64,000 bases of DNA. Origin: Hypholoma sublateritium FD-334 SS-4. Taxonomy: Eukaryota > Basidiomycota > Agaricomycetes > Agaricales > Strophariaceae. The notes below the pieces were generated by a model that saw nothing but the letters and a program-made list of their open reading frames with translations, did not search any database and was not told the origin of the DNA. The stretch lies in assembly GCA_000827495.1 (NCBI GenBank), contig KN817624.1, forward strand, positions 3,803-67,802, given 5' to 3'. Below are positions 49,037-63,213 of this stretch, piece after piece. Numbering within the stretch: position 1 is the first letter of the stretch; each line of letters opens with the position of its first letter. A program made the translations under genes and the position numbers.

Positions 49037-52000
49037 ACATACAGCACACATAAATCTTACTGTACGTCGATACCCGGATAACAAGGGTCATTCATAATTT
49101 TGTTGAGTAATATTCAATCCTCGCTGTGGAGAGAGACTCTCATGCCGGTAAAATTGGATTCCTGTTTGATTCCTGCTCAATCTATGTCCCTACAAAAAGC
49201 TCCAGTGCACATGGTTGCAGTAAACACTTCGTGATTAGACTAAGCACAGTGGTGATGGGAATGGAATTATCCGTTTCACATCGGTCTGCGTATTCTGTGG
49301 TAACCTTTGCTCGGTAATAGGGTTATGAGTGAAGGCCTAAAATCCTTAGGCTAAATACCCGAGAAATTGTAGCAGTGCTCTGATTTGGGGACTCTAGACA
49401 ATAATATTACATCACCACGCAAGTGAGGATTTCCTCGCAGGAGATACAGAGATAAATATATACTCAATAACCACACCATGGGCGCCCGTGAGAATCTCAC
49501 AGCACCCTCAAAGTAGCAAAGCGAAGGGAGAGAATTGATATATATGGTTTTTGCCGGGATTGTATTTATAATGTACCTCCCTCGATAGGTACTCTACTCA
49601 TAGCAAATAAATAGTGGACAATCTCGTCCCGCAGAGGCAGGTGTGGGTCAATATGGACGTCATCGGGTACTCATCTACGTCAGTCTGCAGCCATTGGCTT
49701 TCTCGACCTTGGCAAGCCTTGGCCAGCTTGGCGAGCGCCTACAGTTCTTGGTAGGCACATGCCGAGGAGTCAACCGCGGCAACGTCTGTCAGGCACGCTC
49801 AAGCGCCCAAAAAAGGCCGAGCGAAAGCTGCCGAAGACCGCCGAAGCACAGAAATTCACACTAATTCACGGAGTAAGGTTATCACGATCGTGATCGAGTT
49901 CATACTTTGATCAGTACAAACTGGAGCGTGTCTTCTCACCTCTTGCATTCGAAGACCTTGACTATCATATTGTTCCAATCTGTTATACGCAAGTGATGAG
50001 CACTATTACTCTCGCTGATTAGGAATCTTATAGCTATGAACAAGAGAAGCATCATCCATACTCTCGGGTGTTCATTTTCTTGTTCGCGCTCATGTGCTCA
50101 GACATGTTTTTTTACCCACAGGTGAGATATTCTCTACTGCTGGCATCACAAGCAGTCACAGGCTCTCTGTAACTGTAAGCACATCGAGGTTTTTTATAGA
50201 CTGTAACTTACCGGCCCTCGCAATGAGGCCCAGTTGAGAGATTTTCTCGAGTGCTAATATCGGTCGAGAAGTAATCAGTAACTTCAACCGAACGACGTTC
50301 TAGAGGGACCTCATAACTCATTATGAACCTTTTACCTGCCGTTGCGCATGCACTGCCTAAATATATGTATAGTATAGGACATCGATGATGAACATTTCGT
50401 CGTGCGAATAAGACTACTGCCGCTCGGATCCTCTGGATGATATGAAATCGAACGGTTTCCATTGGCCTTCCGCCGGATGACATGGTGTGAATGATGCTAC
50501 ACCGTTTACATGAATGAATACATTTGCTCCGACTACAGCGTAACCTAAAGTTGAGACCGCCTTCTCAACAAATTGTCCATCTATGTACCCCACCTTCACC
50601 CAGGCGTCCGGGAAAAAAAATCATTGTACTTGCCTAGACAGCGCACACAGATCAGCGCTTGATGTTCAATGTTTGATGTTTCATTTATACCACGTAGAAG
50701 ACAGCTCTAATTGTCTTCTGGGCCCCTTCATTGTACACTTTCTATAGAACTCAAAGAATTTCCCGGAGCGATGAGTGGATGAAGCTTCAGGCCTGCAGGG
50801 CCTCTTTACATATGGAAAGGAACAGATACATAATAATTGAGACTTTGGAATGGGAATATAGCATCGCTTGCTCTCAAACTTACATTAGCCCAATCGCCAT
50901 GGTCGAGTTTCATCTTTTAGTAGACTGTCAAGGCTATGATTAATTTCAAGCTACATCAAGTCTTCAAAACAAGCATGGGTCCGGCCGGGGCACGACGTCG
51001 ATATCCAGAATTTGACACGCGATTTCTTCTCCGAATGGTATCTACATACTAGGATATCTTTTTTTAATGCGGCACTTCTCCCACAGTTCTTTTTATGGGA
51101 CAAGGGAGGCTCCGGGGACTCGCTCGAGAAAGGGTCCGGAACGAGTCTATCAAAGAGGTGTCACATACCCTCAATGCTAATCTTACGGGTGAAGCTCGGC
51201 TAAGGGCACCATTCCGGCCCTGTTGAATCCGGATATTGCAGAACGACTTACCGGCGATGGTTGTGAGAGACGATAGTCTGGTACGGGAACGGCGTGCTGC
51301 AAAGCTCAAGCATCATTCACGGCTTCAGCCATCGCTGCCCGATGGCACCGATTTCATGTATAACTTTGATGGCTCTCGCTCACGTATGCTTATCCTTTGA
51401 GCACCCTGTATATACTCTCAGTCAATCACGTATTTATAGAGCTGATTCGTTAGATCTACTTGACGTATATGATCAAAGTACGAGTGGAAAATTCCGCCAC
51501 TTTGTCCCCCGATAAGAATTTATGGAACTGATAACGAAGCTTGAGGTACTCTACATTTGCATTTTTCCTGTCTGCTGTACCTTATACTGATATTGAGTGA
51601 ATAGGCGTTGGGTGCCGAGCCACGCCGGGATTGCGTAGATGCAGTATCAAGTAATCTATTATTAGTTTGCTACTCTCTATTTATAGATACAAATGGCGCC
51701 CGTGTATACATCCAACTGTAACAAGTGCGTGTTGGGAGATTGGCAGTATCAGGCATAATCAGCAGCAACAATAATTTCTTATTACCGAGACCATGGTAAT
51801 CCGGTAGGCTATACGATGACTTCCGACTCGCATGAAAGTAAAAATATGTCTAATCAGCGATTATAAACGGAATGAGCCATACACCTATTAATAGTGTTCT
51901 CGATGTACCATGCCACATAAACCGCACAATAGTAGCAAAAGACCAGAAAATTTAGGCTTGCAGATTTTACGTGTACCAAAAGAGCTCGAGAGAAATAAAA

Positions 52001-52090
52001 CCCACACGATATCATTGTCAAGAGTTGTTCAATCCTCAATTTGAGGGCCACACATGTTCCTAATCTCAGGGTGCAAACTATATTTAACAG
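49037..52090. other. 3-kb intergenic region with one protein-like remnant
   Basis: AT-rich and without a supported gene apart from the fragment listed at 50208-50600. Many short frames, none with splice or domain support. Confidence 0.45.
50208..50600 (-). pseudogene. Unrecognised protein-like remnant
   Basis: On the minus strand a frame reads WVKVGYIDGQFVEKAVSTLG, then YAVVGANVFIHVNGVASFTP, then CHPAEGQWKPFDFIS and a stop at 50414. It has the regular hydrophobic pattern of a folded protein. Upstream, an 8-T run (about 50,615) puts the likely continuation (YNDFF) out of frame, and the downstream part (YEVPLERRSVEVTDYFSTDI) lies in another frame. I cannot name the family; probably a decayed gene. 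Confidence 0.3.
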
Positions 52091-52543
52091 TGCTGTGAGC
52101 TCGGGGGAGCTAAATATACAGTCTCGAGGCTATTCATCACCGGAACCGAAACAGTGGTCATTTTCAGGCCATTTGACATGTACATAGATGTACATGCGTT
52201 GTAACCTTGCCGCCGCATAAAGACGGACAGGTACCACACATCTGGTTGAAACCGCTAACCGGACGCCGACGTCACTGAACGCAAGTTGAACAAGTTGACA
52301 ATTCCCCCCATTATGTTTCAAAGACGATGCTCCTAGGAGACAATTTTCTCAGTCAGGACTTCTCATGCCCGTGCATATGCTGAGACTCTGGAGAACCGTT
52401 AACGTGTCGGTTTGTGCGATCAGTTATATTTTCCAATACATGCAGAGAAAAGGGGTTACCGGCTTTAGCCCACGTGTACTGCTATGATCCCAACATAATC
52501 CCCCTTTCGGAATTAGACGCTTCATCATAGTACTTCTCAAAAG

Positions 52544-52549
52544 TATAAG
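52544..52549 (+). promoter_or_regulatory. TATA element of peroxidase 5
   Basis: TATAAG, 88 bases before the ATG; same TATAAGAGGG context as peroxidase 1, while the promoter further upstream has diverged. Confidence 0.6.
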
Positions 52550-52631
52550 AGGGGGATACAATTTCCTGCTGAAAGCAAGGCAGTACCAGTCTTCCAGTCC
52601 TCTACACCTTAACGAGTTCCTTCGTTCAACA

Positions 52632-54348
<1,717 letters not shown>

Positions 54349-54807
54349 ACAGGAGACGGGTCTGTTGATCTTGGTTAATTCAACACATATTTATGTATAT
54401 CGCGGCGTAGATTCCATTGCTCCCATGTACTTATCCTACACATCATATGTTGTTGCGCTGAGTAGAATAGATAGTTTCTCAGCAATACATTTAATCCTAG
54501 ATTCATTTGTTGATTCCTTGGGCGTGCTACGAGGACAATCAAGTTCAACCTGAAGTTTGAATTATGCGTACACCTTTAAGTTTTGGCTTCGGACAAGCTC
54601 CGGTAACACATTTTCGCTGATCCACACAGGAAACTGTATCTTTGGATTCGCTCAAAGTCTGCCAATCCACCAGCAAATCCTTAGGCTGCCAACATTGGGC
54701 TGACATCAAGCTGACATATAATATATGTATAAACAGAGGATACTTATGCTCGGATATTGCAGTCAGTCTCGGCATCCGAGCGGACAGTTTCGAGTTAGGG
54801 CGGGCTC
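54349..54807. other. Peroxidase 5 3' flank
   Basis: No gene seen. Confidence 0.45.
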
Positions 54808-54997
54808 GATATTCACTCGTCTGAATCGAGCGACCGGCCACTGGTCTTTGACCGGTCTAGTTTCGAGTCTCGACGCGCGCGCCGCGTAGGGCGGATGCCG
54901 ACCTGGATATGAGAAATGCTCGATATTCACTCGTCGAGCGACCGGAGGCGACCGGTCGCCGGTCTAAGTAGTTTCAAGTCTCGACGCGCGCGTCGCG
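54808..54997. repeat. Imperfect ~109-bp tandem duplication
   Basis: GCTCGATATTCACTCGTC begins at 54808 and again at 54917. Each copy continues through CGAGCGACCGG and the conserved ending AGTCTCGACGCGCGCG. The middle parts contain self-complementary GACCGG/CCGGTC strings, so each unit can fold. It lies about 130 bases upstream of RRP6. Confidence 0.75.
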
Positions 54998-55126
54998 TGA
55001 AGCAATTGATAATGGTCACATGACCAGCATATTTTCGTTCCAGAGATTGAAACCGGGCCCGAATTCGGGACATACCTCTCCTCAACCTCTCCTTCAATAA
55101 CGAAAACTTACTGTCATATTCACAGT

Positions 55127-58100
55127 ATGGAAGAGCGAAGTTCCATATCAACAAACTTCGATGAGTTCAATAAACAACTCCAGACAGCCGGCGTTGTTAC
55201 CACCCGAAAGGCAGCAGGACTACCAGCAGATGTTGCTTTCCACCGCTCGATGGACCACGAATTCGCACAGGGTTTAGACCGTTTCTCGGAACGTGTTTTG
55301 GCCATGACGAACCGCCTTTTAAACCTTGTATCAACTGTTGATCAAACAAGTCAAAGGAAGGGCAAAGGGAAACTCGAAAACCAGGACGATGTGGTCGACC
55401 ATTTTCATGCACTAGTGGTTGACTCGATGGATCAGTTACTCGAAAAAACCGTTCGTTTTTCATACGGAATGAAATCGAAGCGATAAGCGTCAAAATAATG
55501 ACCGTTCTTTCTTCTCAGGATACATGTCTTGACCAATTCCTAGGTAAGAATAAAGCACCAGCTATTGCAATCAACCCGCCTATCGTTGCAAAGGTATGGC
55601 CTCTGTGTCAACCTACCCGCGTCTTCTAATTTGTCTAGAAAACGGTCCCCAAATACATGAATGACAAGGCGCCTGTCATCCAACATGCCGCACACCTCGT
55701 CAAACCACAGACTCAATTCACCCGCAAACCTGACAACTCTGACGCACCATGGTATCCGACACTTACCCACAAATACAACGCAAAAGTTCCACTGGGCTAC
55801 ATTTATACAGACGCAGAGACTGACAACATTGTGTGAGTAAATTTCTCCTGTGCACGAATATCGACCTGACCTTTCATAGCCCCAACCACCCCTACCGATA
55901 CGAAATTACCCATATTTCCTACCCTTCACGCATCTTCGAGCCCTGTGTTCCAGTGTTACCAGCACCGCTTGAAGAGACACAGGCGACATGGGTAGCGACC
56001 CTGGAGGATTTCCACAGGATGCTCGCGAAGCTAAAGACAGCGAAGGAGATTGCAGTCGATTTGGAGCATCACAGCTATCGCTCGTATTCTGGTTTTCTAT
56101 GTCTCATGCAAATCACGGACAGGGACGAAGATTGGATCGTGGACCTGTTAGCGGTGAGGGATGAGCTGGAGGCGATCAATGAAGTGTTCACGGACCCCGA
56201 AATTGTCAAAGTTTTCCATGGCGCGGAGAGTGATATCGTGTGGTTGCAACAAGATTTCAACATTTACATCGTCAATCTGTTTGATACGTTTCACGCATCC
56301 AAATTACTGGAGTTCCCTCGCCACGGCTTATCCAACCTTCTCGAAATGTACTGTGATTTTGTTCCCGACAAGCGATATCAATTGGCAGATTGGAGAATAC
56401 GGTAAGTCTACTCGCCTTTTTATTTTCCTTGCTGACGAAACCAGGCCCCTGCCGGAGGATATGCTAAAATATGCCCGATCTGATACCCATTTCCTGCTTT
56501 ACATCTACGATAATCTCCGCAATGCCCTCCTTGACCGATCAGAGTCGCAACGCTCACGCTCCCCGTCGCCACCATCGTCGACGCCCTCCCGGTGTCTCCT
56601 CATACAGGCATTGGAGCGCTCAGCGGAGACATCACTGCGCGTGTACTCGAAGGAATCATACGACGTCAATGAGGGCTCTGGCGGCGGTGGCTGGGACACC
56701 CTTGCAAAGAAATGGAACAAAGGGGCGCTCATGGCCGGGGGGCCCGGTGTAGGGATTGGTGCCCTCCAGCGCGAAGTGTACAAGAGCCTTCACGCGTGGA
56801 GGGAGCGCGTTGCGAGGGACGAGGATGAAAGCACCAGGTGAGCATGCCCCCCTTCGATCCGACGAACGTTCGCATATATAACCAATCCCCAGGTACGTGC
56901 TGCAGAACCATGTACTGTTCGCCATCGCGGAGCAGCCACCTGCGGACATGACTGCGCTTCTGGCTTTGTTCAAGAGCTCAGTGCCGCCGGTAGTCAAAAA
57001 GCACATCCGTGACCTGCTGGATGTCATCCGGGAGGCCGTCACACGCGGTCTAGAGCCCGGGGAGGCTAAGGATCAACCTAGGCCCACGGAAGCCCCAACA
57101 CAGACACAGGATGCACAGAGGAGAAAGGACGTCGTCACGCTGGCTTCGGAGATCAAGAACCTGGAGCGGATGAATATTGTGCACGACACCAGTGATATTT
57201 GGGGACAAGGCGCGTGCCACACTTTCTTACTTATGATTTGGGCTAATTTTTGTTTTACGGCAGGGATGAGCCGATCCGTTTCGTCAACACCACATTCTGT
57301 ACTTCTGGGAACAATTAAGACGACGCCTAAAGCGGTCGCATTCTCTACTTCTGTCAGCACCTTATTCGGGGTCAAGGGAACGCAAAAACTTGTAAGAGTA
57401 GTTCGCTAAATGTCAAAGCAATCTCTCACCTTCTGTATTATCTTCGATAACCTAGCCCTTCGGCACACGCATTACAAGTGCCACATCTGACTCAACCCGA
57501 GTCGACGCACACGACCTCGTCGCGAAAATTAATCGCAGCTTTGTCATGGCCCCCCTGGTCCCTGAGGTAGGTGCTCACCCTCTTCGCATTTTCCCGCCTA
57601 GTGCATGCCCGGAGATTGACCACCACCTCTTGCAGATTAAGCCTGCCACGCGGGCGCCAGCAGTTAGTGAGGACACAACGATCGACAATGCGACCGGCAT
57701 GCAGATCGAGATCCCATACATCCCTGCCGGCCAGCGGCCGACCAAGCCGATCGATGAGGGGAGGGACACCATCATTGTCGTCGGTCAGGCAAGGCAGAAG
57801 CGCAAGCGAAAAGCTGGTGAAGGCAAGGAGCCAGAGGTATCTACTGGTCGTAATGACGCGTCGTCTTCGACGATCGTCCCCAAACAGGACGAAATCGAAC
57901 CCTTTGATTTTGCTGCCGTGCCGAATATTTTGGACGACAACCCCGACACAGAAGACAGGAAAAAGAAGCGACAGCGCAAACAAACTAAGGGTTCGTGCTT
58001 CTTTGCGCTCCTTATCAGAACAGCCGAGATTTATATAACATAGGTGGGACTTTCTACGGCGATTTCCCAGCGCCTCCCAAGGCGCATAGCGAACTCAAGA

Positions 58101-58132
58101 GCGGGAACCAGTCTTATACCTTCAAGAAGTAA
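55127..58132 (+). CDS. RRP6: Exosome 3'-5' exoribonuclease RRP6
   Basis: Exons: 55127-55450, 55519-55593, 55639-55832, 55880-56401, 56445-56837, 56893-57191, 57264-57391, 57456-57990, 58044-58132; about 852 residues. Nuclear subunit of the RNA exosome that trims rRNA, snoRNA and other RNAs and degrades aberrant transcripts. Domains: N-terminal PMC2NT-like helices that pair with the cofactor Rrp47 (1-110), the DEDD-Y exonuclease with D258/E260 (VDLEHH), D316 (HGAESDIVWL), Y381 and D385 (YARSDTHFLLY), then an HRDC-type helical domain (about 470-560), and a basic C-terminal tail (KKKRQRKQTKG) ending YTFKK. All catalytic residues are present. The exon 6 end is uncertain: a GT donor after 57191 or a GC donor after 57209 both keep the frame. 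A 70-base intron at 57567-57636 is also possible. Confidence 0.93.
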
Positions 58133-59521
58133 CTATCCATATGTCAATGATACATGTACATCTGGGATTAGGCTTTGCCGTGGAACGCCAGCGCGCCGCG
58201 TTTCGAGTGCCCCGTTTCTGGTCTCACGACCACTTTTTTAGCTTCCGATATTTATCCCGCGTAGCGCAAGAAGCTCTTGGCTTCGAGATTCTTCATCCTC
58301 TAAACGTGCCCGTCTGCGCTTCCGTCCGCCTCGTTTAATTTCCTGTTGAGCGCAAATCGCCCCACACCGAACAGCCGGGCTTTTCATTTCCCTTTCCCGA
58401 AAAGATCTACAGGCAACCCGGCAAGCTGCACCGGTGGGGGCTCTCTGCTATACACCCACTTCGCGATGTGGTGGATGTGGTATCGCGGGTGTAATCTCTC
58501 GACGCTTGTACAATCTAACTTCACATAGGGGACTGTTGGAGCGCATCTCCCCGTGCACAGACTGCTCTAGATCGACGTGGTTGGACACTGCCGTTGAAAC
58601 AGAATATGAGCAGACGTCCGACATCCGCCAATGTCCGGGCTGTGGCCACTACAAAGCATGCTGGCAGAACACTTTGAGGCACGGTCTCCACGAGATGTAA
58701 AAACATCACGACAAATGCGAGGAAACTTCTCGACAGACGGTTCAAAGGACTTCATGGTGCGTCGGGGTGTATCGTCCAATGCGAACTACCTGTTTCATTG
58801 ATATTCGTGGAGTGAAATGCTACTCAACACTGGGTCGATTTTCACTGTAATCCACAGGCTAACACACCCTATTAATTTCGGCTTCTGATCATCGCCTTTG
58901 TTCTCGATTTCTTTCTTCTAGATTCCAAAAAGCCATGCATTTCTCATATCTCATTGACTAAAAATGTTACTAATTCTATTTCCACCTGCTGATCCTTACA
59001 GACAAATTGTCGAACGTTCGTCGTAGCCGGGCTCTTCAACTTGCAAGGCAATGTTGCGGTCAGCGGCACCGCCATTGACCTTGACAAACCTCCAGTAAAA
59101 TGTGTGAAACGCCTGCTTTTTCAGAAAAAAATCAAGGATCGAAGCCAGCGAAAAACGGACAGCCAATCCACACCGTCCAATCTTTCCAGAGCTACGTTTC
59201 AACCTATCCCCCCACGGGCGATCCGTGCGATGTTGCTGAGTCTGCGTTGCACTATGCTCATCAGAAATAACCTGTAGGATGGGGCATCTCGCAGCCCTGC
59301 GCGGCCAACCCAACAGCAGACATTCCTGTTTTCGCGGATACTCCGATCATAGAGAAAACTCGTATAATGGGTGCGTATAAAATACATCTTCAACCAGAGA
59401 CGGTTCCCTAACACCAACTTCCTCAGAATTGGCGCCTGCGTCGCTTTCTCCGATTAACAACTCTTGGGCCTGTCTTCTCGGACCCTAGTCTTTATATTAG
59501 GACATAAATCACGACATCGCA
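58133..59521. other. Intergenic, mostly featureless
   Basis: 1.4 kb between RRP6 and the transporter. Besides the CxxC-containing frame at 58434-58700, only short frames without support. Confidence 0.4.
58434..58700 (+). other. ORF with three CxxC pairs (possible zinc-ribbon remnant)
   Basis: An 88-residue frame with cysteine pairs in RCGGCG, PCTDC and QCPGCGHYKAC, ending HGLHEM. Three CxxC units with intervening His suggest metal binding, but there is no promoter or splice context and I cannot match the spacing to a named domain. It may be a fragment of a transposon-associated Cys cluster or chance. Confidence 0.25.
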
Positions 59522-61971
59522 ATGGCTATTAGAGAATCCTCGATTAATGAAGACTCCGCCTCTATCACGGAAACAGTAAGGCCGCCTCTGACTAGGGCCC
59601 GTACCGACCGGTCCGTGGCACCTAGTGTTACATCGACAATTGCTCCAGAGCCAGAGGTTCCCGCCTTCGATATTGAACATATGCCCGTCAAGAATGACCC
59701 TCGGACGTGGTCCCCCCTGCGCAAGGTCGGTCTAATCAAACCTCCGGATAATAACCTGTTGATCATTTTAACTTTATAGAACCTGAGTCTATTTCTTATC
59801 TCGACGGCTTCCATGGTCGCGGCGCTTGCTGCTAACATTCAGAATCGTTGGTCTTTTTCCTCGTTTGATGGATTGCCGACGATGATGCCTACTGAATCCA
59901 GCCGCGGTGGAGCAAATGGAACAGGACCTTCCAGCGACACCCTCCCAGTTCAGCTTAAGCATATCGATCTTTATTTTGACTCAAGGTCTTTTCCCGTTGA
60001 TGTGGAGCGCCATCAGCGAGGTGAAAGGGCGGAAGGTATGCTCCGCTCCTACACTTATGGGATTATGGCTGACCTTATCTATCAAAGCTGGTTTACGTCT
60101 TATCGCTCGCCTTATTCACACTTGGATCTATAATCGTGGCGCTCAGTAAACATATCGCACCGTAAGCGTGCATCTTATCATGCGATAGAGTAGGCCCTAA
60201 TCGATAACTCGTCATAAAGTGTGATAGGATTCCGGTGTCTTCAGGCTGCAGGGTAAGATCGTTCAAAGTCTCGTGTCTTTTCGGTCTAATCTCAGAGTCA
60301 TGTTCTTGTCTACCAGATCCAGCGCCGTTATGGCAATTGGAGCAGCATCATTGGCAGATATCTTTGAGCCCGCAGAACGTGGTACAAAGGTCGGTATTTC
60401 AATGACATCCGCCTATGTTTTTGACTTATTCGGAGAAATAGATGGGCGTCTACTACATCGCCCCGCTTCTCGGACCGGTGAGGACGGCCTTGCCTATATT
60501 TCATTCTACTTTCCAGAACTGATTGAATACAGGCCGTCGGTCCTGTCTTCGGCGGAATTCTTACATCAGTATGGGGCTGGCGTGCAATTTTCTGGTTCCT
60601 TTCTCTGCTTTCAGGAGTGACGCTACTTTGCTTTATTGCCTTCTTCCAAGACACCTTCAGGTTGGAACGAAGCTTGATTTACCAAAAGGTCCTCAAAGCC
60701 CATATCAGGGCCACAGCTTTCCAGTCTCTTGAAAATAGCAGAAAATCTGTGGAGGCGCTGCCCACTGTAACCAGAAAAGATCCAGCAGAAGTCGGCAAGA
60801 CTGATTTTGACATTGAAAAAGTTGCAGAAAAAGTCACCACGGATCAAGTTTGCCAACTTGAAGTTTCCGAGCTTCCTACTGTCAAGTTGACCATTAGACA
60901 CGTCAACTTCTTCCGGCCTCTCTTTCAAGTACTTATGCGAAAAAACAATTTTCTTATTCTCCTTTCTTCCGGTGATGTCCCCTTCATCTATATAATTCAC
61001 TAAACTGACGATATACTCTTAGGTCTTCTCTATGCATATGGATTTGTGGTTGTATATGCCACCTCTCGAACACTGGCAAACGACTACGGATATTCCTCCC
61101 TCAAGATTGGTCTCGTTACAATTGCCTATGGAGGAGGTATGTCTTGATGACTATACTTCATGCTCCTCCTACTGATACCGCACCATGCTTCGTTAGGATC
61201 TGTCTTTGGAAGCATCCTGGGTGGACGCTGGTCTGATCGCCAACTTGCTAAGCTCAGAGTTGCAAATGGCGGCAAAGGTTATGCTGAGGTAACTTGCATC
61301 ATATCTTAACGTTAGCGACTAACAAACGTCATGCTGCGCCGCAGATGCGATTGGCAAGTACCCTTCCTGGGATGATCTTGCTTCCACCGATCATTATCGC
61401 ATTCGGATGGGTTTGTCAAAAACATCTACCTATTGCAGTTATCTGTATTTTTCTCTTTTTGGGAGGATTCTTCTGCATGTGAGTTATACCAATTGCTTCG
61501 TGCTCGTCCGTATATTGACTGCATCTTGTGTATTAGATGGATCTACTCCAGCTCGCTGGCATACATCGTCGATGCTAACGTTGGGCGATCGTCAACCGCT
61601 GTCGCCGGAAATAGTGCATTCCGTGGAATCTTTGCTTTCATAGCAACTGAGATTGCTGTTCCCCTCCAGGTTTGTCTTTTCTTTCGAATTGTGTACTTAT
61701 CGTGGTGCTGACTGATTCATCCCACTTTGCTCAGGATAACCTGGGCGATGGTACGTTTGTATTCTCAGGCTGATATGAATTTAACATTGACTCGTCGACC
61801 GTAGGGTGGATGTTTGTAGTATGGGCAGGTTTTGTCAGTCTTGGCTGCATCTGCATTCTCCTCGTGAGATGGAAAGGCCAAGACTGGCGAATTCAGGCTG
61901 AAATACGCGAAGTTGAGCGCATCAAACGGGCTGATACAGCTACCTTTTCAACCATGACCTCCAAGCCTTGA
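59522..61971 (+). CDS. MFS transporter, DHA1 (drug:H+ antiporter) type
   Basis: Fourteen exons: 59522-59725, 59780-59846, 59902-60035, 60088-60161, 60220-60252, 60317-60389, 60442-60477, 60533-60971, 61023-61136, 61197-61288, 61345-61478, 61537-61669, 61735-61750, 61805-61971; 571 residues. A polar N-terminal tail (1-68, PVKNDPRTWSPLRK) precedes span 1 (NLSLFLISTASMVAALAANI). The motif A-like SEVKGRK follows spans 2/3 at about 130-135. AGSSAVMAIGAASLADIFEP precedes the antiporter motif C (LGPAVGPVFGG, about 205-215) that marks the 12-span DHA1 branch. The central cytosolic loop (about 245-320) is followed by a second six-span half with GGRWSDRQLAKLR. Plasma-membrane efflux of small organic molecules is likely; the substrate is unknown. 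Exon 5 is only 33 bases and exon 13 only 16. Confidence 0.9.
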
Positions 61972-62425
61972 AGTTATATATTTGAAATTATACCAGTACA
62001 AGGTCTGATACCACTATGCGTATACGTACATTTGGCTCAGCATCCTTGTTTATTTCTACATTCTGCTGTCACCGATGTTTTCACGATGTGATATACCAAG
62101 AAAATACGAGATATAGAGTATTAACTATTGTAACACTGTTAAACTAATATAAGTGTTACGAGTCTTCGTCTTTCATTTTATAATTTTACAGGTGATGTGA
62201 GTCTGCCGTACGCTTCTAAAGTTCAAATGGCATGGTTGAGGCCATAAACTCGCCGTAAACGCAAATATTTTTTAATCTATGTACTACTTACCCTGGAAAA
62301 ACAAATGATGCGTTTTATTTTATCTTTTCCTGTCTCAGGGGTGTGGGAATTTAGTGTGCTGCTTCGGGGTTGAAATTTGCCGCGTCAGCTTGAAAGTGAA
62401 CTACATACTCTACTTATACCTTGTC
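61972..62425. other. Intergenic
   Basis: AT-rich spacer; no gene seen. Confidence 0.45.
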
Positions 62426-63213
62426 ATGTCTAAACTCTTGCGGAGTATTGCATCTGGACGGTCCCCCGGACCAAGAGAAACTACTATGGCACCATATGGA
62501 ACACCCGTAGATTCAACATCAAGGCTCGATGTTTCAAAAAGCGCTGAGACAGACGCTGTGGGTTCGGAAGGGCGTCTTGAAAGTCGAGAAGGTACCCTCG
62601 ATTCCTCTTCTTCAAGTCCAGGAGATCACCCAAATTTTAAACCAAAAGACATGGAAACCCAAATCGTATCACACCAATGCGAGCCGTCGTCTTCCGCAGC
62701 CAATCCCGACCCGACCGCGAGCTCCCAACGACTTACGCAGCAGAAAAGAATATCTCGCAGGCGGAGGATGGTCAACCCTCAACTAGTACTGGAGAATTGC
62801 GGCAGTGTCGCTCGAGATCATCTTGCTTCTGAACGAACATTCCTGGCTTATGTTCGGACGAGTCTTGCGCTGGCGAGCGCCGGCGTTGCCTTGGTTCAGC
62901 TGTTTACTATAGCCGATCTCACGTCAATCTCAGATTCTAATCGACAAATTCAGCGATTTGCAAGACCTTTGGGAGTGGCAATGGTTCTCTTTGCCCTGAT
63001 TATGCTAGGGATAGGTAGGATTCCTCCCTGTCACTTTTCTACGTATCTGAATGCTCACAGTGCGTATTAGGCGTGTATAGGTATTTTCTGGTCCAGAATT
63101 CCCTTCCAAAGCAGAAATTTCCACCTGCAAGGCTCTCTGTTGCCTTGATATCGTTCATTCTGGGAGGTATCACTATTGTATTATTTGGTGCACTACTCAG
63201 TGCGAAGACTTGA
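62426..63213 (+). CDS. DUF202 (YidH/VTC-type) membrane protein
   Basis: Two exons, 62426-63014 and 63071-63213; 243 residues. The first ~110 residues are Ser-rich, polar and probably disordered, ending in a basic cluster (RISRRRR). The DUF202 domain follows: NCGSVARDHLASERTFLAYV, then RTSLALASAGVALVQLF (span 1), PLGVAMVLFALIMLGIGVY (span 2) and SVALISFILGGITIVLFGALL (span 3). The SERTFLAYVRT motif is the hallmark of this three-span fold, shared with the membrane part of fungal vacuolar VTC polyphosphate proteins and many small proteins of unknown role. There is no SPX or polymerase domain, so it is a stand-alone DUF202 protein. The ATG at 62426 is chosen because it follows the UTR-like stretch; the frame is open to 62354. 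Confidence 0.85.
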
